A stretch of 54,022 bases of DNA. Source: Algoriphagus sp. Lineage in GTDB: Bacteria > Bacteroidota > Bacteroidia > Cytophagales > Cyclobacteriaceae. The notes under the pieces were generated by a model. That model was given only the letters and a program-made list of their open reading frames with translations. It searched no databases and had not been told where the DNA came from. A program made the position numbers and the translations under genes. Positions 7,972 to 18,277 of this stretch are shown one piece after another (the stretch's first letter is position 1; each line of letters begins with the position of its first letter). The stretch is from NCBI GenBank assembly GCA_029945945.1, contig JAQSDM010000014.1, forward strand, positions 1 through 54,022. Direction: 5' to 3'.

Positions 7972-10137
7972 ATGAATATTTTTAAACACTCATTTCTTTT
8001 AATACTATTCTCTTTTTCTCTTAAAAACGAGAGTTTGGCTCAAACTACCCGGGCAGATAGTTTATTAAACTCTATTAAACAACTTGGTGATGATAGTGTA
8101 AAAGTTACTCATTATTTGGATCTGGGCCTAGAATTTCTTAGTTCTGATATTAAAAGTGCCATTTTTTACTTTGATGAAGCCATCCAATTAGGACAAAAAA
8201 TAGACTACAAAAACGGTCTGGCAAAAGCTTTCAATGCCAAAGGAAGGGCGTATGCCCAACAAGGTCAATTCCAGGAATCTATTATAAACTTTCAAGAAGC
8301 ATTGAAAAATTTCCGAGAGATAAATGACAAAACAGGCGAAGCTAATATCCTAAGCAACCTTGGTTCTATTTACTATATGTTGGGAAACAGTAGCAAAGCA
8401 TTGGAACTTCATTTTGAATCTCTTAAAATTTCAGAAGAACTCGATAACAAATTAAGAATAGGGACTTCCTTTAATAATATAGGTACTGTCTACCTCAAAA
8501 ACAGAAGAACAATCAATGAAGCTTTGACTTTTTTCAAGAAATCCCTCATTGTATTTCAGGGCATAGATCAGAAACAAGGGATAGCCACTGCTTCCATGAA
8601 TATAGGGGAGGTTTATTTTATTGAATCGAAATATGATTCAGCTATCTATTTTCATCAAATGGCATTGGAGCTATCTGACGGTACTATTGACGCTACGTTT
8701 CCCCTCACCCAACTAGGGGAGATTAATGCCGCTTTGGGCAATTTTCAAAATGCATATAGTTTTCACAGGCGTGCATTGGAGATCTCCGAAAAATTGGATG
8801 CAAAATTTGAACTGACACAAAGTCTTATTGGCTTGGCCAAAACGCAAAGAAAACAGAAAGATTTTGAGGGAGCTATCAATACTTTAGAAAGAGCTAAATT
8901 ACTAGCAATCGATATTGATGCTAAAAATGAATTGTTGGATATATATTTAAATTTAGCCGAGACACAAGCCCTAGTTGGGAATTTTAAAGCTGCTTATGAA
9001 AATGAAATAAACACAAAATCTGTGAAGGAAGAAATTGCAAAATCCAGTACAGAGCAAATGATCCAACAGCTTCAATTTGAATTTGAATTGAACAAAAAGG
9101 AAGCTGAAATTGAGCTCCTTCAAAAAGATACTGAATTAAAAAATGCAGCAGTTTTCAACCAACGGATTATCATATTTGCTTCTTTGGGAGGACTGTTTAT
9201 GTTTGTTGTTATCAGCATTTCTCTTTTCCGAAACAATCTGAGTAAGCAAAAAGCAAATCACCTACTTCAGGTACAAAAAGAAGAAATCCATGCCCAAAGA
9301 GAAAACGTAGAGTTCGCTTTTGATCAACTGAAATCTGCACAAGCCCAATTGATACAATCCGAGAAAATGGCAAGCCTTGGTGAACTCACCGCCGGCATTG
9401 CACATGAGATCAAGAATCCCCTAAATTTTGTCAATAACTTTTCCGAAGTCTGTGCTGAGTTAATTGACGAAATGAAAAGTGAATTGGCCGGAGGGAATCA
9501 AAAAATTGCCATCGAGATCGCTGATGATATCAAAACAAATTTGGAAAAAATAACCCTTCATGGCAAGCGTGCCGATGCGATCGTCAAAGGAATGCTGGGG
9601 CATAGCAAAAGAGGCTCCGGACAAAAGCAAGAAACTGACATTAACTCGCTGGCTGATGAATTTCTTAGAATGACATTCCAGTCATTTTTAGCCAAAGAAA
9701 ATGATTTCCAAGCTGAACTTACTACCAATTTTGACCCAGATCTTCCGAAGGCTTTAGTCATTCCGCAAGATATCGGGAAGGTCTTGCTCAACCTCTATAG
9801 CAATGCATTCTATGCAGTGAATGAAAAAAAGCAAAAAGGGGAAGTTGGTTTTGAACCAACCGTTTCCGTGAGCACTAAGCGGGCGGAATATCCTATAGGC
9901 GTCGGGAGTAGCTCGGAAAAAAGGATATGTATCACGATTTCTGACAACGGCTCAGGTATCCCTCAAAATATTGTTGATAAAATCTTCCAACCCTTCTTTA
10001 CTACCAAGCCAACAGGTTCGGGAACAGGGTTAGGTTTATCATTAAGTTATGATATTGTGAAAGCGCATGGTGGAGAGTTGAAAGTAGAATCTAAGGAAAA
10101 TGAAGGGACTGAATTTACAATCATGCTGCCTATCTAA
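7972..10137 (+). CDS. TPR sensor histidine kinase (kinase 2)
   Basis: A 721-residue membrane kinase. A signal peptide (1-24, ending LAQ) puts the sensory part in the periplasm. Residues about 30-350 are a run of tetratricopeptide repeats (units with GxAxNLG and FxxALKxx patterns). A coiled coil follows, then one transmembrane helix at about 397-419, then a cytoplasmic coiled coil leading into the DHp helix with His478 (GIAHEIKNPLNFVNN). The HATPase_c domain has N-box NLYSNAFYAV, G1 box DNGSGIP and G2 box GTGLGLSLSYD. There is no receiver domain. TPRs suggest that it senses a protein or peptide partner in the periplasm (inference). The stop is 85 bases before the next kinase, in the same direction, with no terminator seen. 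Confidence 0.93.
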   Translation: MNIFKHSFLLILFSFSLKNESLAQTTRADSLLNSIKQLGDDSVKVTHYLDLGLEFLSSDIKSAIFYFDEAIQLGQKIDYKNGLAKAFNAKGRAYAQQGQFQESIINFQEALKNFREINDKTGEANILSNLGSIYYMLGNSSKALELHFESLKISEELDNKLRIGTSFNNIGTVYLKNRRTINEALTFFKKSLIVFQGIDQKQGIATASMNIGEVYFIESKYDSAIYFHQMALELSDGTIDATFPLTQLGEINAALGNFQNAYSFHRRALEISEKLDAKFELTQSLIGLAKTQRKQKDFEGAINTLERAKLLAIDIDAKNELLDIYLNLAETQALVGNFKAAYENEINTKSVKEEIAKSSTEQMIQQLQFEFELNKKEAEIELLQKDTELKNAAVFNQRIIIFASLGGLFMFVVISISLFRNNLSKQKANHLLQVQKEEIHAQRENVEFAFDQLKSAQAQLIQSEKMASLGELTAGIAHEIKNPLNFVNNFSEVCAELIDEMKSELAGGNQKIAIEIADDIKTNLEKITLHGKRADAIVKGMLGHSKRGSGQKQETDINSLADEFLRMTFQSFLAKENDFQAELTTNFDPDLPKALVIPQDIGKVLLNLYSNAFYAVNEKKQKGEVGFEPTVSVSTKRAEYPIGVGSSSEKRICITISDNGSGIPQNIVDKIFQPFFTTKPTGSGTGLGLSLSYDIVKAHGGELKVESKENEGTEFTIMLPI

Positions 10138-10222
10138 TCATATGAAAATTGGAGGTATATCCACTGAAAATAAAGGTAAAATTTAGTATCAAGTTTTTGA
10201 AAGAATCACCCCACCTTAAGCT

Positions 10223-13200
10223 ATGAATCAATACAATCCCTATTTTCTGAAACAAGCATTTCTGCTTGGGTTCCTGATATTGATCCTCGCTTCTTGTCGA
10301 CAGAATACTGAGGTTCCCTTTCCGGAAAATGCTTCCGGATATCGGATACCGGTAACTCAACCCTTTAAGTTTCCGGAGTCAAAGCCCATTACCTGGAAAG
10401 TAATTCCCTCGGATAGTATTCCCAAAGGAAAAACGATTCCGTTTGATGTTGACAAACTACCTTTCCAGACTTTCTCTGTTAATGAATTCAAACCGCTTAA
10501 AGCCCCTATCTCTGAAACTCCGCTAGGTTGGGATGATCTCGAGGAGATCCCATTAAATCTGGATACCATTACGGGCAAAAAAGTGAAAGTCAGGAGTTTT
10601 TTATTTCCTGAACCTACAACTACCAGATTGATTCCTCCCTCAAAATTGGAAAGCACAACCTCAGGTATCTTAAAATTAGGACAATCGGAAGGGTTAGTAG
10701 GAAATCATATTTGGGCATTGGAAACAGACCGAACAGGTGCGGTCTGGATTTCTACAGAAAGAGGTCTTACAAAATATACAGGTGATACGTTTGAGAACTA
10801 TACCTTCATGGGGAAAAATCTTACTGGAGCTTTTGAGAATCTCTGGGATTTGGAACTTGACAAGAAAGGAAATTTATTGATTTCGGCTCAAACATCCGGG
10901 CTATTCAGGTTAAACATCGAAAGTGGAATCATCGAGCATTTCGAAACTGAGATTGGTTTTTTTCGAATGCATGAAGATAAAAACGGAATTATCTGGGGTG
11001 CAGGATTTGGTGCCGGCGTATTTTTCTTCAACCCCGAAACCAAGACACTTTCAGGACTTGCCATTCCGCTGGAAAAAATAGGTCAACCATCTTCCTATGG
11101 AATTTTTGAAGACAGCAACCGTAATATATGGATCGGTTTTAATTCTCATTTTGGAATCCTTAATCCTGAAAGAAACTCTTTAAAACTGATTGGAAAAGAA
11201 GCGGGATTTGACATCAATATCCCCTACGGATTTATGGAAGATTCCAAAGGAACTGTTTGGATTTCCGCTCTTTCGGCAGGAAGCCAATCTATTTCCTTAC
11301 CAGAAAAGAAAATCTTCAATCTGGGAAAAGATCAGGGATTCAATGGAGTGTCACGATCGACGATGATAGATGAAATTGGCAGAATCTGGATTGTGGATAA
11401 CGACACTGTTTTTGTATACAATCCTGCTAATTCACAAATCAAAAAAATCCCTACCGGGAAAAAATTCAGGACAAGTGGCCTTCCATCTCATGCAATTGCA
11501 GATTCAAAAGGCACCATGTGGATAGGAACCGAAACAGACGGGATAATTCTGGCAGATCCAAAAGGGATGTTCTCAGAGCACTTCAATACATCGAATGGGC
11601 TGGTAAGTAACGACGTTTGGGGAATTGTAGAAGATGAGTCCAACCGAATCTGGTTATCAACTTATCAGGGATTACATATATACGATCCTGTTAAAGGGAG
11701 GCTTTATTTGTTGAAAATTCCCACGGAAATTGGAACAAATAATCTTCGCCAGATTTCACGTTTGGATAGTGAAACTCTTTTATCGGCAGGGGTTGGAGGG
11801 TTTGCATTGATAAATCTCAAAAATAAAACCCTTACTTCATTCAAATCAAACAACTCTACTTCAAGAGCATTTAGAAGTGGTTTTAAAGATAATCAAGGTA
11901 ATATATGGATCGGTACTGACGACGGAATTTTCAAATTCAATCCTCTGGAAAACACCATGAGTCATTTGGATCAGTTTTCAGGCTTGGCTTCCAATCTTAT
12001 TTGGACGATGACCCGGGATAATGACGGAAAAATTTGGATTAGTACTGAAATAGGAGTTAACATCCTCGATCCTGAAAAAAATACCATTATCTACCTGGGT
12101 AGTAAAGATGGTTTACTAAGCGACTACTCTTCGATGCTTTTCAAAACAAGTCGAAATGAAATGCTTGTCGGAACTGACAAGGGAATTTCAATTTTTGATC
12201 CGACCAATACGACTATTACACAAATCACTGCGAAGGAAGGGCTAATTCCTGAGTCGCTTTATGACCTGAATGAAGTGAATGGCAGAATCCATGTGGGTTC
12301 AGAAAATGGAATTATTGTAATCGATCGCACTGAAACCTCAGATTCGTCAAAGGCATGGAGATTTACCAATTTTGGTAAAAAGGAAGGGTTTCCATACAAT
12401 GATTACAATCAAGCGACCGCAATCACCGGGAGAAATGGAACGGCCTGGTGGGCATCCGCCCCGGTGATGACGGTCAATCTTCAGGACCCAATCATAGACT
12501 CAGTGGCACCAAAGGCCTTTATCACCGGGTTCAACATTATGGATCAGAATCCGGATTATGCTGGTAAGGACTTCTTCACTTCTTTCCTGGCTGAAAACGA
12601 CACCCTTTGGAATAGTGACAAGACCCGCTTTTTCACCAAAGATTCTTTCCCGGAGGACTCAAGCTATTTAGCCCAAAATAAGATAACGTGGGATAGTCTG
12701 ACTTCTGATTACAAAATGCCAATCGGGCTTAAACTCCCCTACAATCAAAATTCATTCAATGTGTCTTTTGCAAATCTGGATATTTTGGGAAGGGATAAAA
12801 TCGTGTACCGCTACATTTTGGACGGTGCAGAAGAAGACTGGTCAGAAATCGGTGTCAATACTGATTCAAAAAACTATTATAATATTCCTCCGGGAGAATA
12901 CAGTTTCAAAGTTGCAACCCGGGGATTCAATGGAGTCTGGAGTGAGCCGGTTTCCATTGATTTTGTCATTTTGCCGCCTTGGTGGCAGACTTGGTGGGCT
13001 TACCTTTTATTTACATTAATCCTTGGTACTTCGGTTTACATTATCGTTCAGGTAAGATCCGAAATGCTCAAAAAAGAAAATAGGATCCTGGAAGAAAGGG
13101 TGACACACAGAACGGCCCAATTGAATAAGACCATTGATGAGCTAAAAACAACCCAAACCCAGCTCATCCAGTCTGAGAAGATGGCTTCCCTTGGTGAGCT

Positions 13201-13978
13201 CACCGCCGGCATTGCTCATGAAATTCAGAATCCGCTCAACTTCGTCAACAACTTCTCTGAAGTAAGCAATGAACTGATCCAGGAAATACAGGAAGAACGA
13301 GCTAAAAGCAAAGAAGAGCGGGATGAGCAACTGGAAAGTGAAATCCTGGAAGACATCCGCCAAAACCTGGAGAAAATAACCCTTCATGGAAAGCGTGCCG
13401 ATTCAATCGTGAAAGGAATGCTCCAACATAGCCGAAGCAGCTCAGGTCAAAAAGAACCCACTGATATCAATATCCTGGCAGACGAATACCTGCGATTGTC
13501 CTATCACGGGCTTCGGGCAAAGGACAAAAGCTTCAATGCAGAATTCAAGACCAACTTTGCTCCTGATCTCCCTAAAATACCTGTCATGGGTCAGGACCTT
13601 GGACGGGTTTTTCTCAACCTGATCAACAATGCATTTTATGCAGTGAATGAGAAGAAAAAAGCCACGCCTCAACTACCGGAAGGTGGAGAAACTTATACTC
13701 CGACTGTCACTGTATCTACTTCAACTTATACCCCTTCAGGGGGACAGGAATGTGTCCAAATCACTATTTCTGACAACGGCGGAGGGATCCCTGAGAATAT
13801 CAAATCCAAAATATTCCAGCCATTCTTCACGACCAAACCAACCGGAAAAGGAACCGGGCTGGGCTTGAGTCTTAGCTATGACATCGTACGGGCACATGGC
13901 GGTGAATTGAAAGTTAATTCTGAGGAGGGAAAAGGGACCGCATTTATCATATCATTGCCGATACATACTTCCCAATGA
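10223..13978 (+). CDS. Two-component-propeller lipoprotein histidine kinase (kinase 3)
   Basis: A 1251-residue kinase of the periplasmic-propeller type. The N-terminus is a lipoprotein signal with lipobox LASC (Cys25). Residues about 150-760 hold degenerate propeller repeats with the recurring WIG/WIS and D-x-x-G-x-[IV]-W pattern of Reg_prop. A Y_Y_Y domain lies at about 840-915 (YRYILDGAEEDW, PPGEYSFKV). The transmembrane helix is at about 920-945 and the DHp His is His999 (GIAHEIQNPLNFVNN). G1 is DNGGGIP and G2 is GTGLGLSLSYD. Propeller kinases of this kind in Bacteroidota commonly bind glycans or other extracellular ligands, but unlike classical hybrid systems this one has no receiver or AraC domain, so it must signal in trans. 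The ligand is unknown. Confidence 0.94.
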   Translation: MNQYNPYFLKQAFLLGFLILILASCRQNTEVPFPENASGYRIPVTQPFKFPESKPITWKVIPSDSIPKGKTIPFDVDKLPFQTFSVNEFKPLKAPISETPLGWDDLEEIPLNLDTITGKKVKVRSFLFPEPTTTRLIPPSKLESTTSGILKLGQSEGLVGNHIWALETDRTGAVWISTERGLTKYTGDTFENYTFMGKNLTGAFENLWDLELDKKGNLLISAQTSGLFRLNIESGIIEHFETEIGFFRMHEDKNGIIWGAGFGAGVFFFNPETKTLSGLAIPLEKIGQPSSYGIFEDSNRNIWIGFNSHFGILNPERNSLKLIGKEAGFDINIPYGFMEDSKGTVWISALSAGSQSISLPEKKIFNLGKDQGFNGVSRSTMIDEIGRIWIVDNDTVFVYNPANSQIKKIPTGKKFRTSGLPSHAIADSKGTMWIGTETDGIILADPKGMFSEHFNTSNGLVSNDVWGIVEDESNRIWLSTYQGLHIYDPVKGRLYLLKIPTEIGTNNLRQISRLDSETLLSAGVGGFALINLKNKTLTSFKSNNSTSRAFRSGFKDNQGNIWIGTDDGIFKFNPLENTMSHLDQFSGLASNLIWTMTRDNDGKIWISTEIGVNILDPEKNTIIYLGSKDGLLSDYSSMLFKTSRNEMLVGTDKGISIFDPTNTTITQITAKEGLIPESLYDLNEVNGRIHVGSENGIIVIDRTETSDSSKAWRFTNFGKKEGFPYNDYNQATAITGRNGTAWWASAPVMTVNLQDPIIDSVAPKAFITGFNIMDQNPDYAGKDFFTSFLAENDTLWNSDKTRFFTKDSFPEDSSYLAQNKITWDSLTSDYKMPIGLKLPYNQNSFNVSFANLDILGRDKIVYRYILDGAEEDWSEIGVNTDSKNYYNIPPGEYSFKVATRGFNGVWSEPVSIDFVILPPWWQTWWAYLLFTLILGTSVYIIVQVRSEMLKKENRILEERVTHRTAQLNKTIDELKTTQTQLIQSEKMASLGELTAGIAHEIQNPLNFVNNFSEVSNELIQEIQEERAKSKEERDEQLESEILEDIRQNLEKITLHGKRADSIVKGMLQHSRSSSGQKEPTDINILADEYLRLSYHGLRAKDKSFNAEFKTNFAPDLPKIPVMGQDLGRVFLNLINNAFYAVNEKKKATPQLPEGGETYTPTVTVSTSTYTPSGGQECVQITISDNGGGIPENIKSKIFQPFFTTKPTGKGTGLGLSLSYDIVRAHGGELKVNSEEGKGTAFIISLPIHTSQ

Positions 13979-14164
13979 GACTTTTAAAAAAGAAGAATTG
14001 AATTCTTATCAAGCCTGTTGGTAAACCTTCCAAAACAGGAATCTGGAAAAGTTCGCTACTTGTGTTGTATATATGAACTAAAAGCCGGGATGCTTGAAAG
14101 AAGTCATTTAACAACAGGCAATTTCCAAGGTAGAAGGCTGGATTTTTCCTTTCAGTCTCTGTAT

Positions 14165-14198
14165 AAAAAAATCCAACCTCGAAATGGGTTGGATTTTA
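14165..14198. terminator. Bidirectional intrinsic terminator
   Basis: An 11-bp perfect stem (14168-14178 with 14187-14197) with an 8-base loop. It has a run of A on its left side and T on its right, so it can stop transcription from both sides. It lies about 190 bases after kinase 3 and 30 bases beyond the stop of the minus-strand gene at 14229, which supports that gene. Confidence 0.85.
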
Positions 14199-14228
14199 TA
14201 ATGCTACTTAATAAAGTTACTGATCTTT

Positions 14229-14483
14229 CTACCTTTTTGTACGGGCAGGGTCAACGAAACCGGTTCTTGCAGGATCAACAAAATCTGTCCTTGCAGGATC
14301 TACGTCAAATGAAGAGGAATCCTCATCTCCTTGGTCACCATTATCGGATGAACCAGACTCCTCATCATCAGAAGAATCATCATCTTCCTCTTCAGAGCCC
14401 GAAGCGCGTAGAATTACCGCAGCAAGAAATAAAATCCATGCAATCTCTTTGGGCGAATTAATACTTTGGGTGTTATGATACAT
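14229..14483 (-). CDS. Small acidic membrane protein with VDPART repeats
   Basis: An 84-residue protein of unknown function. It has one hydrophobic segment (about residues 13-28, EIAWILFLAAVILR), a strongly acidic Ser/Asp/Glu stretch (about 30-58), and three copies of an octapeptide (F)VDPART[DGK] ending the protein. The three copies use different synonymous codons, which argues that the protein sequence is under selection. A promoter-like pair lies upstream on its strand and an intrinsic terminator just downstream. It runs against the kinase genes around it. It may be a membrane-anchored partner or a small regulator of the kinases; this is only inference from position. Confidence 0.6.
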   Translation of the reverse strand: MYHNTQSINSPKEIAWILFLAAVILRASGSEEEDDDSSDDEESGSSDNGDQGDEDSSSFDVDPARTDFVDPARTGFVDPARTKR

Positions 14484-14503
14484 AAAATTCAGGTTTTATA
14501 GTC

Positions 14504-14533
14504 TAAAGATAATTTTTTTACTGAGTATTCAAA
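14504..14533 (-). promoter_or_regulatory. Candidate promoter of the small acidic protein
   Basis: On the minus strand TTTG (14530-14533) is followed after 18 bases by TATCTTTA (14504-14511), a 7 of 8 match to the Bacteroidota -7 box TAnnTTTG. It lies 20 bases before the ATG at 14483. The spacing is slightly shorter than usual. Confidence 0.45.
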
Positions 14534-14599
14534 TTTATATTACTCCCAAATTGAATTCGATGGATACCCATGAAATCAATCAAAAATTATTATTAGTTT

Positions 14600-16792
14600 A
14601 TGCAAGGTCATTTTGAATATCCGGTGAGTAAAAGATGTTTTGTTCCAGTTTTTATTCTTCTCCTAACCCTGATTACTATTTTGGAGGGACAGGCGCAAAC
14701 CATTGAAAACCTGAAAGCGGATTTGGAAAAGCTTGGTGGGAAGCCTGGGTTTGAGAAAGATACTGCCTACCTCAACAAAGCTAATGAACTGGGTTTCATG
14801 CTTGCCGAAAGCAATCCTGATAGTGCATTCATATTTTTAGACAAGCAATTGGAGTTTTGCAGGAATGCAAAGTATAAAAGAGGAGAAGCAGATGCTTTAA
14901 AGATTTATGGAAATGCACTTCAAAACAAAGGGGAATTCAAATCATCGATTGGTTATTATAACGATGCTCTTGTTATAGCGAAGAGTTTACCGGATGAAAA
15001 ATTAGTACCGGGAATTTTAAATAATATAGGATTAGTTTATTATAATCTTGGGGATTATGCTGAGGCATTAAATAATTTTTACGAAGCAATAAAGGGTGCA
15101 GAAAAAGTCAATAATTTAAATGTAAAAGCTGCAGCCCTGAATAACGTCGCACTGATATATTTTGAACAGGAAAAACTTGAAGAAGCCAAAGCAAAATACA
15201 GGGAGATGTTGGCGATTTACAGTGATCTTGGTAATCAGGGTCGAATGATCCTTGCTTACAATAATATTGGTGATGTTGAGCTGAAGCAGAACAGACCATT
15301 GGAAGCCCTAAAAACACTGAAAAAGGGCCATGAATCGGCCCTCGCTTTGGAAAGTCCCGAGTTCATTGAAATGACTTCTCGAACCCTGGCAGATATTTTT
15401 TCAGCACTCGACAGCATAGATAAAGCTGAGGCACTTTATCGCCAATCCATAGCCATGTCCAAAGAGAACGGGTACGGTGTCCCTTATTCTCATTCATTAA
15501 TCGGATTAGCCAATTTGTTTTACAAAAAGGGAGATCGGGCAGAAGCATTAAACTACGCAAAAGAAGGTCTTAAGCAGGCCGAAGCAATGGAACAAACCAT
15601 GCAAATGCGTAATGCAAATGAATTGCTGGCAAAGATCTATGAAGAAGAAGGAAATTACTCAGATGCATTATCCAGTTTTAAATTATTCAAACAGTATAAC
15701 GACAGCATTAATGATTCGCAAAGTCAGCGATTAGCAGCTACGCTGGAATCTGAATATGAATTTTCTAAAAAGACACTCGAATATGAAAAGGCAAGCCTGC
15801 GGCAGCGATGGCTTATTTTTTCTGCATTTGCCGGCCTTCTTGTTTTTTTGGTCATCCTTTTTATAGTTTTCCGAAACAGAAACCAACTAAACAAAGCTTA
15901 CCATACGCTTCAGGAAAAAACAATTGAAATTGGAAACAAGAATGTGAAATTAGAGAAGGCACTTGAGCAATTAAAGGCGACACAATTACAACTCATCCAG
16001 GCCGAAAAAATGGCTTCTCTCGGAGAACTCACCGCTGGAATTGCCCATGAAATTCAGAATCCTCTCAACTTTGTCAATAATTTCTCAGAGGTTAGTTCTG
16101 AACTGATTGACGAGATTCAAGCAGAGAGAGCCAAAAAGAAAGAGTCAAGAGCCGAAAACCAGGTAGAGATGGAGGACGAGATCCTCGCAGACATCAAACA
16201 AAACCTCTCCAAAATCACCTTCCATGGCAGGCGAGCCGATTCCATTGTCAAAGGAATGCTTGAACATAGCAAAAAGGGATCCGGGCAGAAAGAATTAACC
16301 AACCTCAATGCACTGGCAGACGAATTCCTTCGTCTGACCTACCAATCATTATTAGCTAAAGACAAGGACTTTCATACCGTTTTAAAAAGAAATCTGGATC
16401 CCGATTTGCCAAAGGTTTCAGTCATCCCAAAGGATATCAGCAAGGTCTTACTGAATTTGTACAACAATGCTTTTTACGCCTGTGTTATCCCCCATTCCTC
16501 TGAATCGGGAGGAACCACTAAGCCGACGGTAACCCTCACAACTTCAACTTTTAAACCTCTTCAAGCTGACAGGGGAGTAAGAATATCAATAAAAGACAAC
16601 GGCCCTGGTATTCCCGAGGCCATCAAAGACAAAATATTTCAGCCTTTCTTCACAACCAAAACTACCGGAGAAGGAACCGGCTTGGGTTTATCGTTGAGTT
16701 ATGATATCATAAAAGCACATGGGGGGGATCTGAAAGTGGAAAGTAAAGAGGGAGAGGGTGCCGAGTTTATTATAACTTTACCCATTAGTTAA
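14600..16792 (+). CDS. TPR sensor histidine kinase (kinase 4)
   Basis: A 730-residue paralogue of kinase 2. A signal peptide (about 1-33, ending GQAQ) is followed by periplasmic tetratricopeptide repeats at about 50-380, a transmembrane helix at about 400-425 and a coiled coil. DHp His483 lies in GIAHEIQNPLNFVNN, and the HATPase_c domain has N-box NLYNNAFYAC, G1 box DNGPGIP and G2 box GTGLGLSLSYD. There is no receiver domain. The gap to the next kinase is about 48 bases, so kinases 4, 5 and perhaps 6 may be one transcript. The TPR half has diverged from kinase 2 far more than the transmitter half has, which fits reuse of one transmitter with different sensors. Confidence 0.93.
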   Translation: MQGHFEYPVSKRCFVPVFILLLTLITILEGQAQTIENLKADLEKLGGKPGFEKDTAYLNKANELGFMLAESNPDSAFIFLDKQLEFCRNAKYKRGEADALKIYGNALQNKGEFKSSIGYYNDALVIAKSLPDEKLVPGILNNIGLVYYNLGDYAEALNNFYEAIKGAEKVNNLNVKAAALNNVALIYFEQEKLEEAKAKYREMLAIYSDLGNQGRMILAYNNIGDVELKQNRPLEALKTLKKGHESALALESPEFIEMTSRTLADIFSALDSIDKAEALYRQSIAMSKENGYGVPYSHSLIGLANLFYKKGDRAEALNYAKEGLKQAEAMEQTMQMRNANELLAKIYEEEGNYSDALSSFKLFKQYNDSINDSQSQRLAATLESEYEFSKKTLEYEKASLRQRWLIFSAFAGLLVFLVILFIVFRNRNQLNKAYHTLQEKTIEIGNKNVKLEKALEQLKATQLQLIQAEKMASLGELTAGIAHEIQNPLNFVNNFSEVSSELIDEIQAERAKKKESRAENQVEMEDEILADIKQNLSKITFHGRRADSIVKGMLEHSKKGSGQKELTNLNALADEFLRLTYQSLLAKDKDFHTVLKRNLDPDLPKVSVIPKDISKVLLNLYNNAFYACVIPHSSESGGTTKPTVTLTTSTFKPLQADRGVRISIKDNGPGIPEAIKDKIFQPFFTTKTTGEGTGLGLSLSYDIIKAHGGDLKVESKEGEGAEFIITLPIS

Positions 16793-16840
16793 TTTTGTAG
16801 TTTTCAGAATCATTCACAAAAGACTGAATACACTTTGCCC

Positions 16841-18181
16841 ATGGGATTGAACTTCATTACTCTTATCGTCCTTAACTACCTTCGCAAAACGCTGAAAGAT
16901 TCGGCGAATTTTCTTCAATGGAAATGGATAATCGACTTGGGGATTATTTTAGCTATTGCCTTTCTGGTGATCGAAATCACTGGGTTGGCAAGTGAAAAAT
17001 GGGTGGATGTCCCTTCTATTGCTCTGGTTTCAGCGATATTTTACGGCATATTCCGTTTGCCCCAATTTCAATTTGCAAGGCCACTTGCCTATGCCTGGCT
17101 ACCTCTGGCTATTATCGTTACCATTGGGAGTCTGGTAAAAATTATCAGCTCAGACTTTTTTAAAAGATGGGAAGAATCGTTTGAAACAGCAGTTGTATTC
17201 TCTGTTCTTTGGGCCATTGTCTACTGGGTTAGCGTCAAAAAACAACGGAAAGCGCTGGAGACTGAACGCCTGAAAGCAGAACAACGAGAAAAGGAATTCC
17301 AAATCTCTGAAACTCTGAAAGCAGCATTGGAAGTTCAGGTTGTAGAGAGAACAGCCGCATTAACCAAGCAAAAAGAAGAACTTGAGGAGGCTTTGTTAGA
17401 ATTGAAGTCCACCCAAGTGCAGCTGATTCAGGCAGAAAAAATGGCTTCTCTAGGAGAACTGACAGCAGGAATCGCCCATGAGATTCAAAATCCACTGAAT
17501 TTTGTCAATAACTTCTCCGAACTGACTAATGAGCTCATCGATGAGATGAATGAAGAAATCGAAAAAGGGGATTATGAAGAGGTGAAGGCATTGGCAATTG
17601 ACATCAAACAGAACCTGGAAAAAATAAACCACCATGGTAAGCGAGCCGATTCAATTGTAAAAGGCATGCTCCAGCATAGCCGAACCAGCTCGGGCCAAAA
17701 GGATCTGACAGATATCAATTCGCTTGTTGACGAGTTCCTTCGACTCTCCTATCATGGACTTCGGGCTAAAGACAAAAGCTTCAACTCGGACTTCAAAACT
17801 CACCTTGAGGCAGGACTCCCGAAAGTTGCGGTAATCCCACAGGACATGGGAAGAGTATTTCTAAATCTGATCAACAATGCCTTTTACACTGTGAATGAAA
17901 AGAAAAAAAGCTCTCCTGACTTTAAGCCATTGGTTGTGATAAGCACCAAAAATCTGGGAAAAAATGTCCAGATAACCATTTCAGACAATGGAGGAGGGAT
18001 TCCCGAGCATATCAAAACGAAAATTTTCCAGCCTTTTTTCACTACCAAACCAACAGGTGAAGGAACCGGACTTGGGCTTTCGCTAAGTTATGATATTGTA
18101 AAAGCGCACGGAGGTGAATTAAGTGTGGAGAGTAAGGATGGGGAAGGATCCGTTTTTATTATTAATTTACCTTTTAATTGA
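16841..18181 (+). CDS. Integral-membrane histidine kinase (kinase 5)
   Basis: I start this at the ATG 16841; an in-frame TTG six bases earlier is possible, and no Shine-Dalgarno helps the choice. The 446-residue protein has about four hydrophobic helices in the first 135 residues and almost no extracytoplasmic loop, so it probably senses the membrane or a small hydrophobic signal (inference). A long coiled coil (about 135-200) leads to DHp His213 (GIAHEIQNPLNFVNN). The HATPase_c domain has N-box NLINNAFYTV, G1 box DNGGGIP and G2 box GTGLGLSLSYD. There is no receiver domain. It sits between two much larger kinases in the same direction, 48 and 96 bases from its neighbours. Confidence 0.9.
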   Translation: MGLNFITLIVLNYLRKTLKDSANFLQWKWIIDLGIILAIAFLVIEITGLASEKWVDVPSIALVSAIFYGIFRLPQFQFARPLAYAWLPLAIIVTIGSLVKIISSDFFKRWEESFETAVVFSVLWAIVYWVSVKKQRKALETERLKAEQREKEFQISETLKAALEVQVVERTAALTKQKEELEEALLELKSTQVQLIQAEKMASLGELTAGIAHEIQNPLNFVNNFSELTNELIDEMNEEIEKGDYEEVKALAIDIKQNLEKINHHGKRADSIVKGMLQHSRTSSGQKDLTDINSLVDEFLRLSYHGLRAKDKSFNSDFKTHLEAGLPKVAVIPQDMGRVFLNLINNAFYTVNEKKKSSPDFKPLVVISTKNLGKNVQITISDNGGGIPEHIKTKIFQPFFTTKPTGEGTGLGLSLSYDIVKAHGGELSVESKDGEGSVFIINLPFN

Positions 18182-18277
18182 TCCGAAAAAGTACAAAAAA
18201 CAGCCTTTCCAATACATAAAAAAAGTTCAACAGCTCTGACAAGGTATCTGAAATTTTTCCGGAATTCCGCCCAAACA

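Noticed and set aside
14018..14461. 147-codon plus-strand frame after kinase 3
   Set aside because: It runs through the intrinsic terminator and is antisense to the VDPART-repeat gene; its His/Gln-rich sequence is the mirror of that gene's acidic codons.
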